A stretch of DNA of 64,000 nt from Candidatus Flexicrinis affinis. Its GTDB lineage: Bacteria; Chloroflexota; Anaerolineae; Aggregatilineales; Phototrophicaceae. The notes beneath the pieces were generated by a model that saw only the letters and a program-made list of their open reading frames with translations, had not been told where the DNA came from and searched no databases. Within the stretch, counting starts at the first letter, position 1. Each line of letters begins with the position of its first letter. Positions 33,343-42,680 of this stretch are shown piece after piece. The DNA lies in assembly GCA_016716525.1 (NCBI GenBank), contig JADJWE010000001.1:434001-498000 (forward strand). The letters run 5' to 3'. Both the position numbers and the translations under genes were made by a program.

Positions 33343-34242
33343 TCAGGTGACGTCAAATATGAGCCTCAAGCGCCGGTACAGCTCACGTGTGGGGTCAAGG
33401 TAAAGCAGTAGCAGAACTTCGCGGTCGGGGCCGCGATCGGTCAACACAAACTCGATCGTCGTTTCAAAGCGCTCACTAGGCGCAAGACGAATGGCATCCA
33501 CTGTCGCCAACACGTCCTCCCCGCTAATGACCTCCACAGAGTACTGGTTCGCTTCCCCCTCCGCGCTCACAATGCCAACGATCATCCGCAGCGGCGTATT
33601 TGCCGGAACTGATCGTGGAATGCCTTCCGTAAGTCCGCGCTCACTCAGGACGTAGAATTCGGTGTACTCCTGTGCAGGTGCCGGAAACAGCACAATCGCC
33701 CCAATGGTCGCAACGACAAGCGCGAACACGGCAGCCAGTACAAGGTTTGTTCGGCGCGAGCCGGGCGCAGAAGGCTCCGTGCCTGCGTTATCGTGCCGAC
33801 GGCCCGGAATCATAATCGCGAACCGGTGCTCTCGAAGAACTCGCATCCGGCGGTAGAACGAAAATGGCCACAGCACCAACACCAATATTGCTTCGCTGAT
33901 CACGATGGAAACCAGGTCGACCGCCGCAAAGGGCAGGAGATCCAGTAGCAAGGCGACTGGAGGAATGAACGCGATGCTCAGCACGAGTGAAAGCGCGCTT
34001 CGCTCGTAACCGTCGATTTGACCGATGCGGCGAAAGATGGACGCCTGCAGCAAATAGCCCGGAACGAACAGAATGAAGGCAAGACCAAGCGCAAGGCGCA
34101 AGATGCCAAGGACCGGGACACCCAGATCAACATCCAGTGCGATCAGGGTCAGGAGCAGACCACCGCCGGCTAGCAGCGCCCAAAGCTCATATCGTAGTTT
34201 CAGGCGCTGGCCCGTAACCATACATAATCCGTTTCGGCGCAT
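33343..34242 (-). CDS. DUF1616-type membrane protein
   Basis: The 299-residue protein has four predicted membrane helices in the first 130 residues, one more at about 168-190, and a C-terminal extracytoplasmic beta-rich domain (about 195-299, with YTEFYVLSERG and ERFETTIEFVLTD). That layout and the FVPGYLLQASIF stretch match DUF1616, a family found beside glycosyltransferases and S-layer genes in archaea and Chloroflexota. The function is unknown; a role in surface glycan or glycoprotein assembly is suggested only by context. Start choice is uncertain (ATG at 34242 or seven codons later). It is the last gene of the apparent operon, 48 bp after the GT-C-like gene. Confidence 0.8.
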   Translation of the reverse strand: MRRNGLCMVTGQRLKLRYELWALLAGGGLLLTLIALDVDLGVPVLGILRLALGLAFILFVPGYLLQASIFRRIGQIDGYERSALSLVLSIAFIPPVALLLDLLPFAAVDLVSIVISEAILVLVLWPFSFYRRMRVLREHRFAIMIPGRRHDNAGTEPSAPGSRRTNLVLAAVFALVVATIGAIVLFPAPAQEYTEFYVLSERGLTEGIPRSVPANTPLRMIVGIVSAEGEANQYSVEVISGEDVLATVDAIRLAPSERFETTIEFVLTDRGPDREVLLLLYLDPTRELYRRLRLIFDVT

Positions 34243-34290
34243 GATACCGATTAGAGATCGTCTAGTATACCGGTTACAGGCTTGGCCTGC

Positions 34291-35895
34291 CTAAGACCCT
34301 GGCAATGAAGGACTGATGCGCTTCTGATAGACCTTCACAGCACCGTTGTCATACATCAGCATGTGTTGATCGACCCGCGGCATGGCAAGGTGCCATCGGC
34401 GCCACTTGACCTCTTCGATACGCGATACGATGAACTGGTCTTCCGACCCCACTGGCACAACCGAGTTCTGGACACGCGTCGGCTCGAGTTCCGGCATCGC
34501 CATCAGCAGGTACAGGGTCAGTCGCCACTCGGGACCTGTCCAGATCACATTGTTTTCGGCGTGCTCGACGGCCCACGATCCCGCTGCGCGTTCGGAGTCC
34601 AGCGTGAACACCCAGTTGTTGCTCAAGATCGGTTCGTTCGTAAGCTTCAGAAGGCCAGCCCCGGTAAAGAACGCTGCAACCAGCGTCAGTACGATCAATA
34701 AGACCGTGTGATACAGGCGTCCCCACGGTCTTCGCCAGATCGTGATCACGGCATTGGAGATCAGCGGCACGGCGAGGATCATGAGTGGAGTGAACAGGCG
34801 GAGCTGAAGATTGCCTCCTGCACTCGTCCTGTCTGCAATGAGTGCAAATGCCACCTGGAGTGCGAAGACGGGGTACATCAACCACAACAGAAGGCTGGGC
34901 GACCGTTCGGTATCGAATGACCGGCGGAAGATCATATTGAACATACTCGGCAGCCACACCAGAACGGAGACGCCCGCGAACGTCATGCTGACGCCGATGA
35001 GGACGAGGTAGATACGGGTATCGACCCACGTCGCGGTGACGAAGCTGTACGGGTTGCTCGCAGACGCCGCGCCATATTGGACGAACAGCGCCGCAACACG
35101 GTCAACCAGGTTGTCGAACGCATACAGCAGGCTGACACTGGGAGGGTAAACGTAGAAGAAGAACAGATACAACAGCACGCCTGTCGCCAGGGTCACGTAC
35201 ATGGTGCGTTGAATAAAGCGGATCATGATCGGGTCTTGCGCCCCGTCGCGATGGATTCGACGACGAATGGCAAAGACGACGAGCCCGGCGACGAAACTGA
35301 ACGCGATCCCGGTTAGGAACGACGAGGCAAAGAAGGCATTGCTGCATACGAAGGCAAACGCCACGAAGTAGTACAGGCCGCTGAGGGACGCGAAACCGCG
35401 ATCACGAAAGCCCTTGGCAAGAAGGTACAAGAGCGTGAGCGCCAATGCCCAAGTAATCTTCTCGTGAGAGCCTCGCCACGTGACAAACAGGAAATCGGGC
35501 TGCATAAACAACAGCAGGGTCGCCAGCAACGCCGTAGAGGGCTGCCCAACCAGTGAACGAAACGCCACGAAGACGACGAGCGCGAGGAGCGCCGCACCCA
35601 ACGGCATGACCGAGCTCTGAAGCTGCTGAACGGTAATTCCGGTCACCTGCACGAGGAACGACGCTACGACCTGATAACTAAATCCGTTTCCGTACGCATC
35701 GGCGGTTTCGCGCACCGAGCCATCGTTCGTGACACTGGCGATGGTGCGCGTAATCATCGCCGTATCGCTGTCGATCCAGTCGCCCCCGTAGCGGAACGTC
35801 GCATATGCGTAGGCGCCAAACGCGAACAGAATGACGCCCAGCAGGACGGTCAGAATGGGGAATGAGCCCGAACGAGGTGCAACCTGCGTGGTCAT
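34291..35895 (-). CDS. Polytopic membrane protein, possible GT-C glycosyltransferase
   Basis: The 534-residue protein has about eleven membrane helices in its first 420 residues and a C-terminal soluble domain (about 440-534). The loop after the first helix contains DWIDSDTAMI, an acidic motif where GT-C enzymes (PMT/ArnT/STT3-like) carry their catalytic Asp or DxD. That makes a lipid-sugar-dependent glycosyltransferase plausible, but overall similarity is not strong enough to be sure. The true ATG (35893-35895) overlaps the stop of the upstream exoprotein gene as ATGA, so translation is coupled. The longer upstream frame is a shadow of that gene. Confidence 0.75.
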   Translation of the reverse strand: MTTQVAPRSGSFPILTVLLGVILFAFGAYAYATFRYGGDWIDSDTAMITRTIASVTNDGSVRETADAYGNGFSYQVVASFLVQVTGITVQQLQSSVMPLGAALLALVVFVAFRSLVGQPSTALLATLLLFMQPDFLFVTWRGSHEKITWALALTLLYLLAKGFRDRGFASLSGLYYFVAFAFVCSNAFFASSFLTGIAFSFVAGLVVFAIRRRIHRDGAQDPIMIRFIQRTMYVTLATGVLLYLFFFYVYPPSVSLLYAFDNLVDRVAALFVQYGAASASNPYSFVTATWVDTRIYLVLIGVSMTFAGVSVLVWLPSMFNMIFRRSFDTERSPSLLLWLMYPVFALQVAFALIADRTSAGGNLQLRLFTPLMILAVPLISNAVITIWRRPWGRLYHTVLLIVLTLVAAFFTGAGLLKLTNEPILSNNWVFTLDSERAAGSWAVEHAENNVIWTGPEWRLTLYLLMAMPELEPTRVQNSVVPVGSEDQFIVSRIEEVKWRRWHLAMPRVDQHMLMYDNGAVKVYQKRISPSLPGS

Positions 35896-38423
35896 CGGTC
35901 GTTCATGCTCGAACGCAGAATTACGGTGACCAGTATCGCGGCGCAAAGCATGACGACCCCCAGCAACGCGGGAATAAATACACCCTGCTGGGGCAGCTCG
36001 CCGGTCAGCGAAAGCATGTTGCGCCAACTGTTTTCAGTGAGTGGCTGCGTTTCAACGTCGACGAAGGTGCTCGATTGCAGCGCGCCCCCGCGGCGATAGC
36101 GCCAGGGCTGCACCGTGCTCACATCGATCCGGATCGGGTACGTCCCGGCCGATTGGGGCGTAAAGATCAACTCTACCCGGGTCTCCTCTTGGCCGTTGAG
36201 CGCAATCCGCTTTGAGTCGATGATCCGCTCGCCCCATGGTGAATCTTCGACCAGCGCGACATCCGCCTCGCGAATGTCCTGGAGTCCGCTGTTCCGTATC
36301 GTCACCCACGCCGCTTCAGGCCGCAGCTCTTCAAAGAGGGTCGATCCGAGGCTTGATCCCGTGATCTCGAGAACGGGTGGCGTGAGTGGTTGAACGACAA
36401 ACGTGCCGGCAGTCGACCGCACATGATAGAGCGTTTCGTCCGCCCGCCAATTTGTGGCGAGTCCCACCTGGTCCGTCACGAGTGACGTGCTGTTTGTCGC
36501 CTGAAGCGTAAAGACTGCGCCGTCCTCGGTGAGGCGGAAGTCCGTAATCCGCGCTGATGTGGCTGCAAACTCCGGCGTACCAAATTGCGCAAACATCGCT
36601 TCGAAGTCTTGTGCCTCGGATGTCAATTCATACTGCGCAAACTGTGCGTTCTGGCTTTCCCATTCCGCCCGGCTTCGCGGTGGAAGCGTCGTGAACATCA
36701 CCGTATCCGAGTCGATGCGACGTAGGCGTGTACCCTGCTCGTCATTGAGCACGATCAAGCCGCCCGCTGCGATCAGCTCGCGCACGATGCGTCCGGTGAG
36801 TTTGTCGACCAGCGACCAGGACGTAATAACGTCGCCGTCGTGGCTGGCGTACCGGATCTCGTACTTGGGGCTCAGGTTCCACACCCCGTAGCTGGCGGTA
36901 CGCAGATGAAGCTTGCGATCAATGGAACTCATGTACAGTTCCGGACGGGTATACATGAGATTGGCATACTCGCCGCGAAAGCCCGGGCGGATTTCCTTAT
37001 AGTGGTCATCGGGCGGGGTGTCGGTCTCACCGAAGAGGTACCGAACCTGTTCGACCGATGCGCCGCTTACCCCTGTCGACCGCGCGACATCCGTTACGAC
37101 ACCTTCGACGGCGTTCCACTCGTGAATCGCTTCGTTGGTCTCGTAGCCCGTTCCTTCGGTCGCGACAAAGGTGGCGAACGCCCAGGGCATCTCGGTGAAG
37201 AGTGTGGGCCACTGCTCGTACGGATACTCGTAAATGCCGAAATCCGGGAACTCGAGTACCGTCGTTGGTGCGGAATGCAAGCCTGCAAGCTCTAGCTTGT
37301 AGTCCTGCATGAGCGTGCCGGCATTTTCCGCACGATTCCACGTCATTTCGATCTGATGGGTATACATCAGTTGATCGTTGACGCGCGTCGCCGGCGCGTA
37401 ATCGTTCTGCCCGAGCGAGTAGCGGATGATCAGATTGGGAATTCGACTGTCTGTATACAAATAGTGGCCGAAGCGCTCGAATGCCAGCAGGTTATCCTCG
37501 CCCGGCTCGAGCCACGAAAAACTATTGAAGTTGATGCGATTGCCGCCCCACAGCGGGACGAACGGCGTCACGCCCCGTAGTACCGCCTCCTCCCAGTCGA
37601 ACAGGATGGGAGGGTGGGTATCCGCAAGATTGCGATACATCTGGTTGCGGCTGAAGGGATACTCGCGCAGATCACCAAGCAAGGGGAAAAACGCGTAGTC
37701 CTCAAAGCCGGAAAACGGGAAGTCGTTCGGGAAGTAGGACAGACCCGTGCGCTCGAACAGCCAGTCCAGCGGGATGTTCGGAAAGCCGCGCCAGCGCGTT
37801 CCATCGATCGCGCCGTCACCGTCGAAGTCGTAAACCACGTATTCGGATTGCGGCCTGCCCTCTTCATCGAATGGCACTTCGACACGGACTGTGCTGACAA
37901 CTCGGCGGAAAACCTCAATCTTCACCGCGGGATTGACCCGTCCCTCCGGCGAAACGAACGGCGCTTCGGCCGTGATCACCGCCGATGGAAACGCCGCCTC
38001 GTCGATCTCAACACGACCCTCAGCCGAGATGTCAAGCGACACTCGCCGGTTTCCATCCACATCGTCCCACAACTCAGCACGATAGAGGTCGTCTTCATGC
38101 GTGAAGCGGAGCACTAGCCGTGGACCAGGCGAGTTAGCCTTCTCGTAAATCCAGATGTCATTGACGAAGTCGGTGGTGTCCTGCCAACCTGATCCCCACG
38201 CGCTGTCGTTGCCCTGATCGTACACAGACACACGCACGCGATCCGAGAACAGATCGGACTCAAATGTGACGACGTCGGGTATGCCGTCTCCGTCGAGGTC
38301 ATTCTGCTGAAAGTCGAATTGCGCCGGGCCAGCTTCGTTCGCCTGCGCAAGCACCGGAGACAGACTGCACACCATCATGACGGTAAGAACAAGCCAAACC
38401 GTCCTGGTTCGTATCCATGTCAT
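35892..38423 (-). CDS. Large secreted protein with C-terminal membrane anchor, unknown function
   Basis: The 843-residue protein has a signal peptide (residues 1-26, ending VLAQA), an EF-hand-like calcium loop DLDGDGIPD at 42-50 and a second DFDGDGAID near 200. A long beta-rich, tyrosine- and tryptophan-rich ectodomain follows. A CARDB/NEW3-like Ig domain lies near residues 680-790 (TVRNSGLQDI, FTPQSAGTYPIRI), and a single membrane helix at about 815-835 is followed by the positively charged tail RSSMNDR. It would therefore be displayed outside the membrane. I do not recognise the central domain. It starts 10 bp after the amidotransferase gene and overlaps the GT-C-like gene, pointing to a role in the same surface pathway. 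Confidence 0.8.
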   Translation of the reverse strand: MTWIRTRTVWLVLTVMMVCSLSPVLAQANEAGPAQFDFQQNDLDGDGIPDVVTFESDLFSDRVRVSVYDQGNDSAWGSGWQDTTDFVNDIWIYEKANSPGPRLVLRFTHEDDLYRAELWDDVDGNRRVSLDISAEGRVEIDEAAFPSAVITAEAPFVSPEGRVNPAVKIEVFRRVVSTVRVEVPFDEEGRPQSEYVVYDFDGDGAIDGTRWRGFPNIPLDWLFERTGLSYFPNDFPFSGFEDYAFFPLLGDLREYPFSRNQMYRNLADTHPPILFDWEEAVLRGVTPFVPLWGGNRINFNSFSWLEPGEDNLLAFERFGHYLYTDSRIPNLIIRYSLGQNDYAPATRVNDQLMYTHQIEMTWNRAENAGTLMQDYKLELAGLHSAPTTVLEFPDFGIYEYPYEQWPTLFTEMPWAFATFVATEGTGYETNEAIHEWNAVEGVVTDVARSTGVSGASVEQVRYLFGETDTPPDDHYKEIRPGFRGEYANLMYTRPELYMSSIDRKLHLRTASYGVWNLSPKYEIRYASHDGDVITSWSLVDKLTGRIVRELIAAGGLIVLNDEQGTRLRRIDSDTVMFTTLPPRSRAEWESQNAQFAQYELTSEAQDFEAMFAQFGTPEFAATSARITDFRLTEDGAVFTLQATNSTSLVTDQVGLATNWRADETLYHVRSTAGTFVVQPLTPPVLEITGSSLGSTLFEELRPEAAWVTIRNSGLQDIREADVALVEDSPWGERIIDSKRIALNGQEETRVELIFTPQSAGTYPIRIDVSTVQPWRYRRGGALQSSTFVDVETQPLTENSWRNMLSLTGELPQQGVFIPALLGVVMLCAAILVTVILRSSMNDR

Positions 38424-38433
38424 GACGAATCGC

Positions 38434-40341
38434 TCATATTGTCATGACATGATCATACCAAATTTGGAGATTCAGCAAGGCCCACACCTTGAACGAAAGG
38501 CGATCGTCGCCCGCAAAGAACCGGCCTACGAGGGCGGCAGTGGACTCCGGATTGAGCACCGTCCCGTCAAGGTGCGGTCCGCTCAGGAGCTCGTGGATCA
38601 GCGGGCGCAGCGGCCCGCGCAGCCATCCTTCAGTGGGGGTCGAGAAGGGACGCTTAGGCCGATTCAGGACGTGATCGGGCACGACATCTTTGAACGCCTC
38701 ACGCAGCAGGTACTTGGATTGCCCGCCATGGAGCCTCGTACGGAGGGGCACGGACAACGCGGCGCGAACCACTTCGAGGTCTTGCAGTGGAACGCGCGCC
38801 TCAATCGAGTGCAACATCGTCATGCGATCGACGCGGTGGTTGAACTGCTCACGCACCCACAGCAGCAGATCTAGAAGCGCGAGCGCATCGGGCAGCTCGA
38901 GCGTGCCTAAACCTGATAAACGGTCGTTGACCAGCGCCTCGACAGCTTCGTCCGTGACCTGAGGAGCGAAATCGCGCGGCACGAGTGCCTGCTTTTCCGC
39001 CTCGGTGAGCAGCTCGAACGTATAGCGATAGTACGTGCTGACCGGCGCGTGCAGCTTGGTGCGCAGATCACGTGCCTTGATACCCAATGTCCGGCCCCGG
39101 CCAATGCGTTCCAGCAGCGGCAGCGCGGCACGCAGTGCCGGAATGCGCTCCAAGGTTTGATGCCGAAAGGCGGCTGTATGCCACGGATACCCGCCGAACA
39201 GCTCGTCGCTGCCGTCGCCGGTGAGGATTACGATAGCGCCATGCTTTCGGGCTTCTGCCGCGAGTAAGTTAAGTGACGTGAACGATGGTTCCCATGTCGG
39301 TTCGTCGAGGCCGACAACGCTGCGGACGAGCAGGTCGGGCACGTCGAGGGTCGGGCTGACCAGCAGCTCGTGATGATCCATGCCGAGGTCGCGGGCGACC
39401 TGCCGCGCGTGGATCAAGTCGCGGTTGTAGATCGAGGTCTCGTCCACGCGGCCCGCGGCGTCGGGAAACCCGATCGAGAACGACGCCATCGGCCCGTTGT
39501 GGTCGCGCATGGCGAGATGCGCAATCAGCGTCGAATCCAGCCCGCCACTGAGAAACACACCGATGGGGACATCGCTCATGAGCTGGCGGCGGACCGCGCC
39601 AGTGACGGCCTCGCGGACGCGCTGTACGGATGTCGGTATGTCGGCTTGCGGTTGAGGCGCGGGCGACGTCCAGTAGCGTTCGGTGCGCATGCCGCCAGAA
39701 TCAAGCACGAGATAGGTGCCGGGCTCCAGTTTGCGAACGCCGCGCACGAGACTGTGCGGCGACGGCACATAACCCAGCGACAGGTAAAGACCGAGCGCGG
39801 TTGGGTCCATTTCGCGCTCGATGTCGCAGCTCGCCAGCAGGGCGCGCAGTTCGGAAGCGAGCAGCAGACGGTTTCCGTTCCAGTGGTAGTAAACTGGCTT
39901 GATGCCAAGCGGGTCGCGTGCGACGATCAGCCGCTGCTCGCGCTGGTCAAACAGCGCCAAGGCGAACATGCCGTTGAGCTGTTCGAGAAACGCGTCGCCG
40001 TATTCCTCGTAGGCATGGACGACTGTTTCGGTGTCCGAGTTGGAGCGGAACACGTGCCCGCGTGCTTCGAGCGCTGCGCGCATTTCAGGATGGTTGTAAA
40101 GCTCACCGTTGTAGACGATCCAAATCGAACCGTCCTCATTAGACAGCGGCATGCGGCCCGCTTCGCTCAGGTCGATGATGCTCAACCGCTTCGAACCAAG
40201 CCCGGCATGCAGCGGTCCGGCCTCGAACTGCGCGATCCCGTCCTGATCCGGCCCGCGGTGCGATATGGCGTGCGCCATGCGTGCCAGCATGTCCATGTCG
40301 ATTGGTGCATTAAGCGCCGCGATGGCGGCAATTCCGCACAT
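38434..40341 (-). CDS. Asparagine synthase-like glutamine amidotransferase (AsnB family)
   Basis: The 635-residue protein has an N-terminal class II glutaminase domain with catalytic Cys2 (MCGIAAI) and a C-terminal adenylating domain with the PP-loop SGGLDS. LTGDGSDELFGGYPWH follows further on. It can make asparagine from aspartate, ATP and glutamine. However, members inside glycan loci often amidate sugar carboxylates (the WbpS-type role in O-antigen). Its place 7 bp after a GT4 gene, with uronic-sugar genes nearby (51.2-53.9 kb), supports the second role, though this is inference. The ATG at 40339-40341 is fixed by the need for Cys at position 2; the longer frame is a shadow. Confidence 0.93.
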   Translation of the reverse strand: MCGIAAIAALNAPIDMDMLARMAHAISHRGPDQDGIAQFEAGPLHAGLGSKRLSIIDLSEAGRMPLSNEDGSIWIVYNGELYNHPEMRAALEARGHVFRSNSDTETVVHAYEEYGDAFLEQLNGMFALALFDQREQRLIVARDPLGIKPVYYHWNGNRLLLASELRALLASCDIEREMDPTALGLYLSLGYVPSPHSLVRGVRKLEPGTYLVLDSGGMRTERYWTSPAPQPQADIPTSVQRVREAVTGAVRRQLMSDVPIGVFLSGGLDSTLIAHLAMRDHNGPMASFSIGFPDAAGRVDETSIYNRDLIHARQVARDLGMDHHELLVSPTLDVPDLLVRSVVGLDEPTWEPSFTSLNLLAAEARKHGAIVILTGDGSDELFGGYPWHTAAFRHQTLERIPALRAALPLLERIGRGRTLGIKARDLRTKLHAPVSTYYRYTFELLTEAEKQALVPRDFAPQVTDEAVEALVNDRLSGLGTLELPDALALLDLLLWVREQFNHRVDRMTMLHSIEARVPLQDLEVVRAALSVPLRTRLHGGQSKYLLREAFKDVVPDHVLNRPKRPFSTPTEGWLRGPLRPLIHELLSGPHLDGTVLNPESTAALVGRFFAGDDRLSFKVWALLNLQIWYDHVMTI

Positions 40342-40348
40342 AGTCGTC

Positions 40349-41482
40349 CTATCTGCTCGACCGCGCACCCTCGGTGGGCGCGATCTCAGTGTACAAGTCG
40401 GCCAGTTCCGCGGCCGTTCTTTCCCACGTATACAGCGCAGCCCGCTGCAAGCCTCGCTCGACAAGACTTGTCCGCAGCGAAATGTCGTCGCGCAGCCGCA
40501 AGATTGCTGCGGCAACCGCCTCCGGTTCATCCGCGTTCACCAGCAGGCCGGCATCGCCCACGATTTCCGGCAGCGAACCGGCATCGGAACAAATGACGGG
40601 CGTGCCGGATGCCATTGCTTCGGCTGCAGGAAGCCCAAACCCTTCCAGCCGCGATGTCGTCACGAACACATCGGAAACGCGATACAGCAGCGGCAGATGC
40701 GCCTCGTCTACGCGCCCCGTAAAAACGACATCGCCATCGAGGCCAAGCGCGGAGATCATCTGAACTGTAGCCTGTCGCCACCGGTCTCCGCCCGCGCCGC
40801 CGGCTTTGATCAGCCGAACTGGCTGACCACGCGCTTTCAATATCGCGACGGCATTGAGCAACGTTGCAAGGTTCTTGCGCGGCAGTTCGCTGCCGACATA
40901 CAGCAGGTCGAACACACCGGGCGTGCGCGGCGGTCGATACCGATCCAGCACGGCAGGATCGGCGGCGGAGGGTCGTTCGCGGTACGCGGCATCGACACCA
41001 TGGAAGATCACGCGGATTCGGTCGCGGGGCACTGCCAGCGACTCTTGCAGCGTGTGCGCCGTAAATGCGGATACCGCCACCAGTCGATCGGCCCGACGCA
41101 AACCGAGGAACTGCTGTTTCATCAATGTGCGGCCAAGCGGTGTGAACAGCGAGTCGTCCTCATGGCTCACAAGCATGCCGAGGTCGTGCACGGTGACCAC
41201 CGAAGGATGGATCGAGCGGTAGCGCAGCAGGGCGCTGCCCATGATCTGCATCAGGTGGACGATGCTGCCCGGTCGCCGGCCCGCGATTCCGACCGGTAGG
41301 TGGCGCAGCGTCTGGACCCGATTTGCACCGGGCAGCGACTGGAAGCGGCGGTGACATGGATCGACCGACTCTGTGTGGCGCTGCAGCGCGTCTCCTATTG
41401 CCGACGCGTAGCGGCCGATGCCAGTGGCAGCATCGCCGGCGCCGAACTCGACCAACTCGACCGGGATACGTCGCGCACTCAT
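40349..41482 (-). CDS. GT4-family glycosyltransferase (GT-B fold)
   Basis: The 377-residue protein has a typical GT4 layout. The N-terminal Rossmann half has GAGDAATGIGRYA as the acceptor-side glycine loop. The C-terminal half has a GSELPRKNLATLL donor-domain start, VFTGRVDEAHLP, and the E-x7-E motif in EGFGLPAAEAMASGTPVICS. These are retaining enzymes that use nucleotide sugars. GGAG precedes the ATG by eight bases. It lies between a GT2 gene (67 bp upstream) and the AsnB-like gene (7 bp downstream). Donor and acceptor sugars cannot be assigned. Confidence 0.93.
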   Translation of the reverse strand: MSARRIPVELVEFGAGDAATGIGRYASAIGDALQRHTESVDPCHRRFQSLPGANRVQTLRHLPVGIAGRRPGSIVHLMQIMGSALLRYRSIHPSVVTVHDLGMLVSHEDDSLFTPLGRTLMKQQFLGLRRADRLVAVSAFTAHTLQESLAVPRDRIRVIFHGVDAAYRERPSAADPAVLDRYRPPRTPGVFDLLYVGSELPRKNLATLLNAVAILKARGQPVRLIKAGGAGGDRWRQATVQMISALGLDGDVVFTGRVDEAHLPLLYRVSDVFVTTSRLEGFGLPAAEAMASGTPVICSDAGSLPEIVGDAGLLVNADEPEAVAAAILRLRDDISLRTSLVERGLQRAALYTWERTAAELADLYTEIAPTEGARSSR

Positions 41483-41549
41483 GAGTCATCTCCCGCGCGA
41501 TTCGAGATCGCGCGAGGTTGACAGCGAGTCGATGGGACGTGCGCTTGAA

Positions 41550-42671
41550 TTACCATCGCGTTCTGATCGCCTTGAAAGGATAGTCGAGGAGGACGAGTGC
41601 CCACACGACGAAGTCGATCAGGACAAACCACGGGATCTGCCAGTAGCCCGCGCCAAACGATGTACCGGTCAGCCGTTCGCCGGCGCGCACGTAACGCGCG
41701 CGGTTCAAGATGACGAACAGCCACGCGGCTGCTGTCAACGCGGCGGGTAATGGACCGATCAGAACTGCGACCGGCGTGCCAACAATCATCAGCATGCCAA
41801 GGATGCTGGGGGCTAGTCCGCGTGCGGCCTCCCCATACACCCCGAACCGGACACCATGCAGCACTACATTGCGAAGCCAGCGCGATTGCTGCCTGCGATA
41901 CGTGCCGAAGTCCGCCGCATATTCGCTGGCGATTTGACTCGCTGGCGCATGAAGGATCGTGACACCCGCTTCGCGCAGCCGCTTCGCCATGACGTAGTCG
42001 GTCCCGGTTGGCGCTTCGTACCGGAAGCCTCCGGACGCCTCGACGGCATCCCGCATGAAGGCCGCGTTTCGGCCCAGGATGCCGTCCGTGCTGGGTCCCC
42101 AATGGGCGCGCACGTAGCGGTCGACATACCACTGCTGGACAACGAACGGAGTGGACATCTGACGATCGAGCGGGCGGCTCCCGCCGGTCGCCGCTTGTGC
42201 TGCGTCGTTCAACAGCGGCGCGAGGGTGGCCTCAAACGACTCGTCATCAAGCTCACAATCTGCGTCGGTCAAGTAGAAGAGGTCGCCTGTCGCGTGCTCG
42301 TAGGCCTTGCGCAGCGCGCGCTGCTTGCCTTCTCCGGGCTGCTGTTCGAGGACGACGACGCATTCCGAACGGGACGATGCGGCCAGTTCAACCGTGCCAT
42401 CTGTGCCTCCGGCACACAACACCAGTTCGCGATTCGGGTAGCGCAGGCGCTTGAACGACTCGATGTGGCTGGGCAGCAGCGCGGCCTCATTCCATGCCGC
42501 GACCAGTACACTTACTTTAGGAGGGTGGGGTGGCAGCGCTGCCGCGACGTGACGTGCTGGCGGGACGAGCAGGCGATCGCGCGACCACCGCGACCACTGA
42601 ACTGCGACGATACCGGCAGCAAGGCCGGCAACTACAAGCAGGCTAGCGTACTCCATGGCGGTTCGCAGCAC
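41550..42671 (-). CDS. GT2-family membrane glycosyltransferase (processive type)
   Basis: The 373-residue protein has an N-terminal helix (residues 7-25) and a GT-A domain. VSVLVAAWNEAALL opens the fold, TDADCELDD holds the metal-binding DxD-like motif, GTDYVMAKRL supplies the catalytic acid region, and QQSRWLR is the Q(Q/R)xRW motif of cellulose/hyaluronan-synthase-like enzymes. Three or four C-terminal helices complete it. QxxRW suggests a membrane-embedded, possibly processive transferase. The start is unsure: GTG at 42671 has GGCGG upstream, while ATG five codons later (42656) lacks a Shine-Dalgarno. It begins 10 bp after the preceding gene. Confidence 0.92.
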   Translation of the reverse strand: MLRTAMEYASLLVVAGLAAGIVAVQWSRWSRDRLLVPPARHVAAALPPHPPKVSVLVAAWNEAALLPSHIESFKRLRYPNRELVLCAGGTDGTVELAASSRSECVVVLEQQPGEGKQRALRKAYEHATGDLFYLTDADCELDDESFEATLAPLLNDAAQAATGGSRPLDRQMSTPFVVQQWYVDRYVRAHWGPSTDGILGRNAAFMRDAVEASGGFRYEAPTGTDYVMAKRLREAGVTILHAPASQIASEYAADFGTYRRQQSRWLRNVVLHGVRFGVYGEAARGLAPSILGMLMIVGTPVAVLIGPLPAALTAAAWLFVILNRARYVRAGERLTGTSFGAGYWQIPWFVLIDFVVWALVLLDYPFKAIRTRW

Positions 42672-42680
42672 AGCACGGAA

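Noticed and set aside
39370..40596. 408-aa plus-strand frame opposite the AsnB-like gene
   Set aside because: Antisense to a gene with clear Cys2 and PP-loop motifs; no domain seen.
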